Position numbers and translations under genes: made by a program. Below the pieces are notes generated by a model. The model was not told the origin of the DNA. It searched no databases and saw only the letters and a program-made list of their open reading frames with translations. DNA of 64,000 nt from Prunella strophiata (lineage: Eukaryota > Chordata > Aves > Passeriformes > Prunellidae), in contig JAZBQD010000025.1 of the NCBI GenBank assembly GCA_036583965.1, forward strand, positions 15,834,910 to 15,898,909, written 5' to 3'. How positions within the stretch are numbered: the stretch's first letter is position 1; every line of letters begins with the position of its first letter. Below are positions 47,251-56,046 of this stretch, in pieces.

Positions 47251-47269
47251 GGAGACGAGTCCGCTGTGA
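47243..47269 (+). other. Upstream ORF 1 (8 codons) in noggin leader
   Basis: An ATG in optimal Kozak context (CACCATGG) opens an eight-codon frame with a second in-frame ATG at 47249, ending TGA. It would be in the leader only if the 47148 TATA box or a more distal start is used. Its strong context predicts reduced translation of the main frame. Confidence 0.45.
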
Positions 47270-47465
47270 ATTTTGGGGGGGAGCGAGCGAGCGAGAGCGG
47301 CGGCGGCGGCAGAGGAGGAGGAGGAGGAGGAAGGCTCGGCCGCCGCCGTGCCCTGCCCTCCCCCGCGGGGGAGGCTCGGACCCCCCGGCGCTGCCGACCG
47401 CGGCTGGAGCCGGCCCGGCGGGGAGCCCCGGGAGCCAGCGGCCGCGGGCGCGGGGCGAGCTTCAG

Positions 47466-47501
47466 ATGCGGCTGTCACACAACCCCGGCCGGGCTATTTA
47501 A
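47466..47501 (+). other. Upstream ORF 2 (11 codons)
   Basis: An ATG at 47466 reads eleven codons to a TAA that overlaps the proximal TATA-like box. It is in the leader only if transcription starts upstream of that box. Confidence 0.35.
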
Positions 47502-47503
47502 AG
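47495..47503 (+). promoter_or_regulatory. NOG2: Proximal TATA-like box TATTTAAAG
   Basis: TATTTAAAG lies 123 bases before the noggin ATG in GC-rich surroundings. If used, it would place the start site near 47525-47533 and give a short leader of about 95-100 nt containing only the third upstream ORF. Confidence 0.45.
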
Positions 47504-47541
47504 TAACGGGCCCCGCCGGACACTGGTGTCTCTGCCTATTT

Positions 47542-47583
47542 ATGAGCCCCCGGGAGCCGGCGGGCGCCGCCGGGCAGCGCTAG
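47542..47583 (+). other. Upstream ORF 3, in frame with noggin (13 codons)
   Basis: The ATG at 47542 is in the same frame as the noggin start but is closed by TAG at 47581, 42 bases before the noggin ATG. It lies in the leader for either nearby TATA box. The stop shows that the coding region cannot be extended upstream past 47584 from an ATG, which supports the 47626 start. Confidence 0.5.
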
Positions 47584-47625
47584 GAGCCGAGGCCGCCGGG
47601 AGCAGCGCCGGGGCCCGCCCGGAGC

Positions 47626-48258
47626 ATGACGGCGATCCGGGCGCTGCTGCTCTGCTTCTGCCTGGGGCTGCCAGCGGGCGGGCAGCCCTTCCTGCGCCTG
47701 CGACCCTCGCCCAGCGACAACCTGCCCGTCAAGGACATCGTGGAGCACCCGGACCCCGAGTACGACCCCAAGGAGCAGGACCTGGACGAGAGGACGCTGA
47801 GGAAGAAGCTGGGCAGCCATTTCGACCCCGGCTTCATGGCCGTGGCCGTGCCGGGGCCGGCCAACGCCTCGGGCGCCGCGGCGGCGGCGGGGCGGGGGCG
47901 GGCGGCGCTGCCGGCCGAGCTGCGGCGGCTGGAGCTGGGGCCGCCCCGGGGCCCGCGCCTGCGGCTGGGCAAGAAGGCGCGGCGGAAGGTGCTGCAATGG
48001 CTGTGGGCGCACACCCACTGCCCTGTCTTCTACGCCTGGAAGGACCTGGGGGTGCGCTTCTGGCCGCGCTACATCAAGGAGGGAAACTGCCTGGCCGAGA
48101 AGTCCTGCTCGCTGCCCGAGGGCATGTTCTGCAAGCCCGTCAAGTCGGTCACCAAGACCTTCCTGCGCTGGCATTGCCAGGGCTGGTCCAGTCAAAAGTA
48201 CTGCACCTGGATCCCCGTGCAGTACCCGCTCATCTCCGAGTGCAAGTGCTCCTGCTAA
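47626..48258 (+). CDS. NOG2: Noggin-family secreted BMP antagonist, probably noggin-2
   Basis: Noggins are secreted homodimers that bind BMP ligands and block both receptor sites. This 210-residue single-exon ORF has a hydrophobic signal peptide (residues 1-19, predicted cleavage before Q20, as in noggin-1 where the mature chain also starts at Q after AGG), the N-terminal clip with DNLP (31-34) and EHPDP (40-44), FDPGFM (66-71), one N-glycosylation sequon (N80-A-S), an Ala/Gly/Arg-rich linker (83-110), a basic heparan-sulfate-binding stretch (111-121) and a cystine-knot domain with nine cysteines (132, 155, 161, 169, 184, 193, 206, 208, 210) ending CKCSC. The count equals that of noggin-1. 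The chain is shorter than human noggin (232) because the linker is short; this and the C-terminal residues (WKDLGVRFWPRY, KSVTKTFLRW, QKYCTW) favour noggin-2 over noggin-1. The ATG has A at -3 and directly precedes the signal peptide. GC at third codon positions is nearly saturated. Family assignment is very secure; paralogue assignment is inferred. Confidence 0.93.
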   Translation: MTAIRALLLCFCLGLPAGGQPFLRLRPSPSDNLPVKDIVEHPDPEYDPKEQDLDERTLRKKLGSHFDPGFMAVAVPGPANASGAAAAAGRGRAALPAELRRLELGPPRGPRLRLGKKARRKVLQWLWAHTHCPVFYAWKDLGVRFWPRYIKEGNCLAEKSCSLPEGMFCKPVKSVTKTFLRWHCQGWSSQKYCTWIPVQYPLISECKCSC

Positions 48259-48331
48259 GCCTCCCCGGCCCCTTGCACTGCCGCCCTCCTCCTCCGGATC
48301 ACTTTAGCGGGGGGGAGGTTTTTCGGGTGGG

Positions 48332-48365
48332 TTTTTTTTTTTTTTTGGGGGGGGGGGGGGGGGGG
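48332..48365 (+). repeat. T15 followed by G19 homopolymer junction in the 3' UTR
   Basis: Fifteen T are followed directly by nineteen G, 74 bases after the stop codon. The G run could form intramolecular quadruplex structure in RNA or DNA. Homopolymers of this kind are also places where base-calling errs, so the exact lengths are uncertain. Confidence 0.85.
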
Positions 48366-48665
48366 TTGGGATAGTTTTTTGGGAGATGTTTTTTTTTTTT
48401 TTTTTTACCCCCCAGAGCGAAGTGGGAGAAGATGAACCGCTTTAGAGGTTTTTTTTTGGTTTTGGTTTTTATGGGGGATTTTGTTTGTTTGTTTGTTTGG
48501 TTTTGGTTTTTTGGGGTTTTTTTTGGTGGGTTTTTTGGTTGGTTTTTTTTTTTTTGTTTTGTTTTGTTTTTTGTTATTTTTTGGGGGTTTTCGGGGTTTG
48601 GTGTTTTTTTTGGGGTTTTTTTTTTGGTTATTGTTTGATTTTTTGTTGTTAATTTTTTTTTTCAC
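48366..48665 (+). repeat. G/T-only low-complexity stretch of the 3' UTR
   Basis: Most of this segment consists of alternating short runs of T and G (GGTTTT, GTTTG, TTTTGGGG) with few A or C, except for 48407-48446. In RNA it would be a long GU-rich tract. It explains the open frames rich in Phe, Gly, Val and Leu here, which I do not regard as coding. Confidence 0.85.
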
Positions 48666-49489
48666 TTGGACTTCTTTTAATATTATTTTATTCAAAAGGG
48701 GGAAAAGCGAACCCAGGAACTGCAGGGCAGGCCAAAGGCACAGTAAAGCACTACAATCAGATGTCTATTTTTATACGTATATAGCCTTCTAACAAAAGGA
48801 AAATTTAAAAAAAAAAAAGACTTGAAAAAAAAGGAAAAAAAAAAACCTACCAGCCGTGTAAATAGAGAGATTTTAAAGGAAAAGGGGGGGGGGAAGTGCA
48901 GCTGGTTTTTTTTTATTATTATTATAATTATTATTGTTATTATTGTTATTATTTTAAAGACATAGGACCACATTTTAAACCCATCCCCGCAGAACCCAAG
49001 CACTTCCCTGCCGAAGGGTAGGGCAGAAATTTCTTTTAAAGATGTTTTTATCAAAAGGAGAAAAGGGGCGGAGGGTGTCAAAAAAGAAAAACAAGAACCG
49101 CAGCATCCCTGAACGGTTGTTTCTCTGTGCTGAATTTTTTTTATCTTCTTCAGACCTTGTCACTGATGTTTAAACTAATTTGCCAAGCTCTCTAGTGGTT
49201 TTTTTTTTAAAGTGTATAACAATTAATTAAGAAGGAAATTTTAAAGAAAATTACAAATCTATGAAAGAGTGGAATTGGATTTTTTTGTGTGGGAATACAT
49301 ACAGTCGTGTAGAGATGTTAAAGGAAATTTTCTGTGTACAGTTTATTTATTTTTAACGTTTGTGTATAGGAAAAAAAAAAAAAAAAAGCTAGAGATTATG
49401 CCAGAAACTATTGGAAATGTTTACTTGAATATTCCTTTAAAAACATATCAATGTAAATATGAGCTATCACTGATCAAAACATTTTTAGC

Positions 49490-49495
49490 AATAAA
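49490..49495 (+). terminator. NOG2: Polyadenylation signal AATAAA
   Basis: A canonical AATAAA hexamer lies about 1.23 kb after the noggin stop codon in AT-rich sequence, followed by T-containing downstream sequence. It is the first canonical hexamer on the plus strand after the stop that I see, so it is the likely cleavage signal, with cleavage expected 10-30 bases later. Confidence 0.65.
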
Positions 49496-49515
49496 CTCTA
49501 TCTTTGAAGAAAAAC

Positions 49516-50257
49516 CGCATGCTGCACTCCAGCTCTCTGGGAGACCAGTGGAAATTCGGATTCTTACTCAGAGCAGGTGCTGAGTAAAGGGCTTTGTCTG
49601 GGCCACGCTGGTGTAAATCACGAGATGCCCCAAAAGTCAGGACAGCTCCTCCGGTTTCTGTCTCCGGGATTCCGCTCTGGGATTTCTTTGCGTGTATAAC
49701 TATAACCTGTTGGGGAAAGAGGAAAAACACCGACGGGAGAGAAATGTCTCGTAACGCATAAAAGAGCTGCGATGTCCCGGACTGGACGTGTCACCTGAAG
49801 TCCTTGGGAGATTCCGGGCTCTGCGGCTCTTGGATTCGGCTCTTCCGCTGGCAGAGGAAGCGGTCGAGGTTACTGCCCCGGCCATCAAAGCGCCTGACAC
49901 AACTTGGCAGCCCCGCGTGTGTCGGAACAAATGTTTTTTCTCGGCTGCCGCTACTCGCAAAGGAGGGAAGGATGGAGACGAGCCCTGCGCCCCGACCTGC
50001 TGCCGCGCCGGAGCAGAGCCCGGCATCCCTGCCCGCAGCGGCGCTGGGCGTGTGCGGGGCCAGCAGACCCCGCGATGGCGGCAGTGCCCGCAGCTCTGGT
50101 GCCAGGCCGATCCCCGCACTCCCACCGGAGCTCACGGAGCCAGAGCAAGGCAGAAACGGGCCGGCTCCACACGGGCGGGCTCCGACAGCCGGGCTGGGGA
50201 GGAGCCCGGCACCGGAGAGCGAGGGCACTGGCAGTGTGAGCCCGCTGCCGACAGAGA
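49516..50257. promoter_or_regulatory. Second CpG-rich patch downstream of noggin
   Basis: CpG frequency is high from about 49720 to 50250, after the AT-rich 3' UTR. Long frames occur on both strands (for example 49788-50417), but they pass into the TCTG repeat and show no domain. It may be an enhancer, an alternative promoter or the start of a downstream non-coding RNA. Confidence 0.35.

Positions 50258-50299
<42 letters not shown>
50258..50299 (+). repeat. (TCTG)n tetranucleotide repeat
   Basis: About ten TCTG units ending in GTCGGTCGGTC variants. Confidence 0.97.
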
Positions 50300-50414
50300 G
50301 GTCGGTCACAGGGCTTGGAGCACGGCCCTGACGGGCTGCAAGGCCATTCCCCTGCGTGTTCTGCGTGGGCTGCTGCTGCTGGAGGGGAAAGGTCTGGCCA
50401 TTCCCGCTGGTGAA

Positions 50415-50447
50415 TGAAACGTGTCTGAAACGTGCCTGAAACGTGCC
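50415..50447 (+). repeat. Three tandem 11-bp units with ACGTG cores
   Basis: TGAAACGTGTC or TGAAACGTGCC occurs at 50415, 50426 and 50437, exactly 11 bases apart. It could be a small array of transcription-factor sites on one face of the helix. Confidence 0.9.
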
Positions 50448-53074
50448 CGGCATCCCTGAGGAACAAACTGCTGCCAAAGGCCCTGGCTAGTGAGGAGATG
50501 TTCTCCCCCAAGGCAGCTTGTGGAGCAGCAAGGAGATCCTGCCCCCCTCCAGCTTAGCATGCAGCACAGGAGAGCAGCATGACACCAAACCCATGAGAAG
50601 GCACCAGGACCCTCCAAAGGGGTCTGGCTTGTATCCCTCCATCATCATCTAAGGGGACTGAGGTCCACCAAGTCCCGTGAATCAGGCCTGCAGAGCCTGG
50701 AGGTCACAGATTGAAGCTGAAACAGGGAGAGAGTTGTTGAGATGGGCATGGTGGGGACAAGGCAAGAGGGACAGCACCATCCCATAGTCCACATCCCTGC
50801 AAAGCCCTGCAGCCATCCCCTCACCTCTGTTTGAGGAGGCAGGTTGGCCTTTCCACGCATTTGTCAGTGAGGGATTGGGGAAGGGGGAGATGCAGAGGGC
50901 AGGGTGAAAAGGAGACTTCGGCGAAGACAATGTGCAAAACATCAGGGGCATTTCAGAGAGAAAGGGGAAAGCTCATTTTGCAAGAGGAACAACATCTGTG
51001 GTGTGGGGGCCGAACATCTGTAGGAGGGAGCATGGAGGGAAGGCATTCTGGGAAAATATTTCTGACATAATCCCAACAGTATCTGGTGTGTTGGGATTTG
51101 GTTACAAATGGCCCTCTAACGTCTTTGTGCGTTTTGTTCTGCTGGTTTCAAGGGCACACAGAGACCCCTGCTTTGTGCTAACCTGGGAAATAAACCATTC
51201 GCTGGGCTCAATGGCTGAGTTCAGTTGCATGGGGAAGGGGGGGCTGGGAAAGGGGAAGGCGAGATTTGTGTGAACTCAGCGAAAACCAGCCTAAAAGCCT
51301 CCATGCCATGTGCTGGAGGGAGGAGGGAGGCTGTCTCCGTCTCGGGGGAGAACTCAGTGGTCCCGCTTGAGATGATGGCTTGTCTGGAGGTGAAAACATG
51401 AGAGCTGAGAGCCAAGGTGCTCGGTGAGGGTCAGAGCTGGGGAGCAGAGGGCAGCCCCACGTGCCAGCCCACCCAGCTCTGCTTGGCCAACCTGCCACAG
51501 CACTGGACCACGGTCACCTGGTGCTGGTGGCGCGGTGCCCCCGTGCCGAGGAGCTTGGCTGCCCTGGGGGGCGGTGAGCCGGGAGTGTGACGGCCGGGCC
51601 GTGGGCGGGATGGCTCGCCTCAACTGCCGAGCCTCAGAGGAGAGTGAGACAAAGGGGAACAAGCCTGGTTCTTTGGTGCGGTTATTGCATTGTCTCCCCA
51701 AGCTGCTTATGATTAAGGGATGAGCTGCAGGGGGAAAGGGGCAGAACAGGCAGAAGCGGCAGAACCCCGAGATGTGGTGGGTGCCAGCTTCTGAAGACGC
51801 TGGCTTTCCCAGTGCATTCTGGGGTCATGGCCTGGGAAAAGGGCTGGAGCACTGAGGGTGGGTGCCATCCTCTAACTCGGGTCCCTCCTGTCATTACACT
51901 GTCAAAAGCCATGCATGGCCTGGTGCTGGCAGGGGAACCCTGCCCATGCCCTGTGGAGCTGCAGTGAGCCCCACGCTTTGCAGTGGCTCTTCTCCACACT
52001 GAGTCTCCACGCTTAAGCAGAAGGTGGTTATCTGGAAGATCAGCCCTTTAACCTCTTCCTTCGGGCAGGGCAGAGCACACGTGTTGAAGGAAGTTCCACA
52101 GGACCCAGTGGATGTTCCGTGCCCTGCAGGCACATGTCCCTGGCATTATGGGAAAGCAAAGGCAGCTTTCCTCTCCTCAGCCAGCACTGGCCAGAGCTCA
52201 CCTGCTCCAACACCACGTGCTGTTCAGGGGCAGCTCGCTTGGCTGGATCACAGCTGGATCTCTTCCTTGTAGTCCCTACAAAGCCTGACTGAAGCAAAGA
52301 GCCACTCTCTCAAGTTTGCAGAGGTCTCCATCTCTTCCTTCTGCATGTCAAGGCTCTTCTATCACCTGGTGAATTGCTTTTCCATGCATGAACCCCAGAT
52401 TTAGATTATCCTGATTCTCTTGGGAGAGAGAGTGAGTTCAGGACAGCTCCTGACATTTGACTCGATGGGATGAAGTCACTTTTCCATTCTTCTTTCACAT
52501 CCCAGTTTGGTTCTGACACCAGCAGCAGGTTAACTCTTTGTCTCATTGGCAAAGCTTATTTCATCCCCATTTTCTGCCCTGCCTCTCCCCGTTTAGCTCA
52601 CGTCCCCTCAACTAAGGCTGGTGTCCAGGAATGCAGTTTCTGTCAGCATGCCAGCTCTGCCAGGGTAACTCAGATTCACGGGGCCAGAGCTCACAGATGT
52701 TCAGTGCCAGCTCTTGAGATATCTGACTCAGGCCCAGGTGATGACCTAGGCCCATCACTCATCATTCCTAAAAGGCAGATGAATGGACTGGAGGCAGTAA
52801 TTGCCTTCCTCAACCTTTAAAGCCCAGGCTAAACTTTTTCTCAGCATGCAAAATTGTGTTCATCTTCTCCTCCAGGTTGAGCATTTGTTGTCAATCGCCT
52901 TCGCAGCCTGTCATGGCCAGCAGGAGCTATCAGGGAAAACCAGTCTCTCTGCCCACCCTGCTTGGTCTAGCCAGGTCCCTGGTGAGCTCATCCGGCTGAC
53001 TGCTGCTGGTCAGGAGCTCCAGCTGAGCTGGACCCATTTCCTCAGGCATCCCCAGCTCCTCGTTCATCACCTCA
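50448..53074. other. Intergenic, no recognised gene
   Basis: Unique-looking DNA of mixed composition. No repeat family or coding frame is supported. Confidence 0.5.
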
Positions 53075-53168
53075 ATGAAGATCAAGCCACACTGCTGAGG
53101 TTAATAGTGCCAGGCTGCACTGTGCTCAGTGATCTCAGAGGTCTTTTCCAACCTCAGTGATCCTGTGC
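53075..53168 (+). mobile_element. Short CR1 LINE 3' end, sense
   Basis: CAGTGATCTCAGAGGTCTTT, TTCCAACCTCAGTGATCCTG is the sense CR1 terminus, somewhat degraded. Confidence 0.85.
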
Positions 53169-53735
53169 TGACCACACGTGTGCCCTGCAGGGTGGGCAGA
53201 GATGGGCTTATCTCACCATCTCCTCACAGCTACTGGGTACAAGTGTGGGGGCTCTGCTTTCTCTGTGCAAGACCCAGGATTCCTTTCCACTCCCACGCCG
53301 TTCTCCCTCACCGTGTCCATGTACAGCAAACCCAACCACGTGCCAAGTTGCTGCTCGGCAGAGCAGGACCCTGACCCCTCTCCACGAGGGAGTGTAAGGC
53401 TTTACTCACTGACACTCCAGAGGTATCAGAAGGGCTGCTGGCTCATCTGCAAAAGCCGTGCACGAGCCTCCCCTCCCCCTCAGTGATTAAAACCAAACAT
53501 TAACAGCAGCAGCATCCCAGGGACATGGCTGCTCTTCGGTGTTAGCTGTTTGGTATTCTGCCTAAAAGTGTCAGACACCCTGTCAAGGAGAAGGGACAGT
53601 GTCATGTGGCACTGGGAGCCCAATCAGAGAGGCAGAGCCACGAAGAGCAAATCACGAGGAGCTGGGAGGCAGTGCTTGCGAACCGGCCATTGGCTAAAAT
53701 TGCCCTTTCAGGAGGACGGTGAATGAATCCATTCA

Positions 53736-53736
<1 letters not shown>
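53169..53736. other. Intergenic, no recognised feature
   Basis: Unique-looking DNA leading to the longest poly-A tract. I could not recognise a processed-gene copy in it. Confidence 0.45.

Positions 53737-53788
<52 letters not shown>
53737..53788 (+). repeat. Poly-A tract, 52 A
   Basis: The longest mononucleotide run in the window, uninterrupted, followed by GCAGGG. Confidence 0.97.
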
Positions 53789-53789
<1 letters not shown>

Positions 53790-55389
53790 CAGGGCCTGTT
53801 TGCAAACAGCAAAACAGTCTACATATTTTACTTTTTTCGTCTGGATGAGTCTGACCCAAACCCTGAAACAGATGTGTGGGATGTGGCTGTTGCAGCCATG
53901 CCCAAGCCCATCAGTGAATTTCAGTGGGCTGATTCTGCCCATCTTTATCACCTTTATGTAGGCCCCACCATTCCTTCCAAGGAGTTTCAATGACCTGCCC
54001 AAAGAACCTTGGCCTCCTACCGGGCACCTTGGAGTGGGACACAGACCACCAAGGGCCCGTGGACCACTGCTGGGATATGGTAGGAGACCTGCTCTCCAGG
54101 GTCTTCTGGATATCAGGATACCACACTGATATCCTAAAAAGGGAGAGGAGTCCTCAGAAAAGCCCATGGTCCCAGCAATATGACAGAGCATGTGATGGGA
54201 AAGGCTCCTTCTTGTATCTGGAAGCTGTGAGTGAAGGGTATCCAGATATGGGACATTGTTGCTCACAGACAACCTGACTAGGTCAGCCATGTCCTGTGCT
54301 TTATCACCTGTGAACATGATCCATGGAAAGCAGTGATCTCCCAGTGCTGGAGAATGAGAGCAAGGTGCCCAGCCAAGCTCACTGACCCCCCCATTTTAGG
54401 TAGGATCTCAACCTTTCCCCAGGGGGAGTCTTGCATGACACTAAGAGAAGCTCAGGCTTTGGAGCCACTGCTGCCAGAGCTGCTGGGGGTCCACAGCAGG
54501 GACCCCGGAGTTTCCAGGATGCTGATTCCACCCACTGAGCAGCAGCATGTCCAGTGCTCCTTGTAGCTCCTCTGTTCCAGCATTGGGTGCTTTGGAGGCA
54601 GCCTTTGGGGAGGTAGCAGGAGGCAGAGTGGAGCAGAGGAAGGCTGAGAAGGGAAGTAAAGGCTGCATCCTTGGATACCGTGGCAGGACAGCCTTTGCAG
54701 AGCCAGCCCTGAGTCTGGGGTGGGAAATAGAACAACAGTGCCAGAGGAAAAAGTTCCTTGTCATGGATGCTGGATCCCGTACAGGTATTTGAGTCCATAA
54801 GCTTCTTGGAGGGTACTGCAAGAGCCATCAGATCCCCTCTGAGGCTGGCTGTGTCCTCAAGCATTGTCCGGTCTGTTTCCATCACATTTGCTGCCAAAAG
54901 ACACTTTCTCTCCAGGAGATGGTACTAACAAAGGACTGGGCCTCCAGCCTTGGCTCAGTTTATCTACTTTATTGGGACAGAGACCGTATTTCATCCTGGA
55001 GCTGAGATTAAGCACTGAGCTGCACTTGGTGTTCTGCTCTTCGACCATATTTTAGGAACGAGCCTACATTTGTCTACCCCCTTCCCACCCGGGAACTGCA
55101 GCCAGCAAAGGCAGCGTGTGGGTCAACTCGTCGCCATGGAGCTGGATAAAGAAGGACACTAATAAAGGGCATGGTGATGGTGTTTGTGATGTTGTGGTAC
55201 CCAACAGAGCCCTGGGCTGAATTGTACCGGGAGGTGCCCTCTGCCCAGGCTACTGGACCGGGATGGGACGTGGCTTCTCAGCGGGAGCACGCGGACTTTG
55301 CCTGCTCCCGGACACTGCTCTGGGGGTCTCAGCGGGGGCTGCTGAAGGGACCACTGGCCAGACACAGCACGGCAGTGTCCGCACGGAGC
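53789..55389. other. Intergenic, no recognised gene
   Basis: Unique-looking DNA; CpG density increases after about 55240. Nothing is assignable. Confidence 0.5.
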
Positions 55390-55510
55390 CCCTCGGGGAT
55401 GCTGCCCGCGCTGCCCCGGCCCTGCCGTGAGCGCGGCCCCGGCCCCGGCCCCGCTGACCCGGGAGGGCGGCGCCACCTGGCGGCCGTGCGGTGCAGCGGG
55501 ACCCGCTGGG
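55390..55510. other. CpG-rich flank of the minisatellite
   Basis: High CpG and GC with GGCCCC repeats directly before the first unit. It forms one CpG-rich block with the array. Confidence 0.6.
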
Positions 55511-56046
55511 CCCGAGGGGTTCCCGGTACCGCCAGGGGCTCGGAGCCCGAGGGGTTCCCGGTACCGCCAGGGGCTCGGAGCCCGAGGGGTTCCCGGTACC
55601 GCCAGGGGCTCGGAGCCCGAGGGGTTCCCGGTACCGCCAGGGGCTCGGAGCCCGAGGGGTTCCCGGTACCGCCAGGGGCTCGGAGCCCGAGGGGTTCCCG
55701 GTACCGCCAGGGGCTCGGAGCCCGAGGGGTTCCCGGTACCGCCAGGGGCTCGGAGCCCGAGGGGTTCCCGGTACCGCCAGGGGCTCGGAGCCCGAGGGGT
55801 TCCCGGTACCGCCAGGGGCTCGGAGCCCGAGGGGTTCCCGGTACCGCCAGGGGCTCGGAGCCCGAGGGGTTCCCGGTACCGCCAGGGGCTCGGAGCCCGA
55901 GGGGTTAAACCGGACCCAAGCCAGGGGCTCGGGAGCCCGAGGGGTTCCCGGTACCAGCCAGGGGCTGCGGAGCACCGAGGGGTCCCGGTACCAGCAGGGC
56001 TCGGCCGATGGTTCCCGTTACCGCAGCCAGGGGCTCGGAGCACTTC
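55511..56046 (+). repeat. 35-bp GC-rich minisatellite, eleven perfect units plus degenerate 3' units
   Basis: Units start at 55511 and then every 35 bases to 55861, all identical. The unit starting at 55896 breaks after GAGGGGTT, and irregular variants run on to about 56046. Each unit holds four CpG, a KpnI site (GGTACC) inside CGGTACCG, and GGGGTTCCC. Because 35 is not a multiple of three and the unit has no stop in any frame, long repetitive frames occur on both strands (such as 55491-56420 and 55159-56043); I treat them as artefacts. Confidence 0.97.

Larger units (their letters stand above)
46300..48260. promoter_or_regulatory. NOG2: CpG island covering noggin promoter, leader and coding exon
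   Basis: From about 46300 the sequence changes abruptly to very high GC with dense CpG and stays so through the noggin stop codon. It contains GC boxes, pentanucleotide GAACC/GAGCC/GGGCC repeats (46674-46708), a 12-base CAG-CGG-CAC type duplication near 46800, and three TATA-like boxes. This is typical of vertebrate developmental-gene promoters. Boundaries are by eye. Confidence 0.85.
48259..49515 (+). other. NOG2: Predicted 3' UTR of the noggin gene
   Basis: The stretch from the TAA stop to just past the first canonical AATAAA (49490) is read as the 3' UTR, about 1.25 kb. It begins GC-rich, passes through a T15 then G19 homopolymer pair (48332-48365), a G/T-rich segment to about 48660, then becomes AT-rich with a TATACGTATA palindrome near 48775. 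It contains TTATTTATT (49343-49351), an AU-rich-element nonamer type, and TGTAAATA (49452-49459), a perfect Pumilio response element. The end is inferred from the polyadenylation signal only. Confidence 0.7.

Noticed and set aside
46507..47478. 323-codon minus-strand frame in the CpG island
   Set aside because: Low-complexity Pro/Arg/Ala/Ser sequence with no domain; explained by the scarcity of stop codons in high-GC DNA.
47526..48374. 282-codon frame overlapping noggin
   Set aside because: It opens with GTG, runs in another frame through the CpG-rich exon and ends in the G/T tract. Its Ala/Gly/Arg content is what GC-rich DNA gives by chance.
48432..48792. Phe/Gly/Val-rich hydrophobic frames resembling membrane proteins
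   Set aside because: They are translations of the G/T-rich 3' UTR and not genuine membrane segments.
53169..53788. Processed pseudogene ending in the 52-A tract
   Set aside because: No recognisable protein or RNA sequence upstream and no clear target-site duplication.
55511..55895. CRISPR array
   Set aside because: Units are contiguous without variable spacers in a vertebrate genome; this is a minisatellite.
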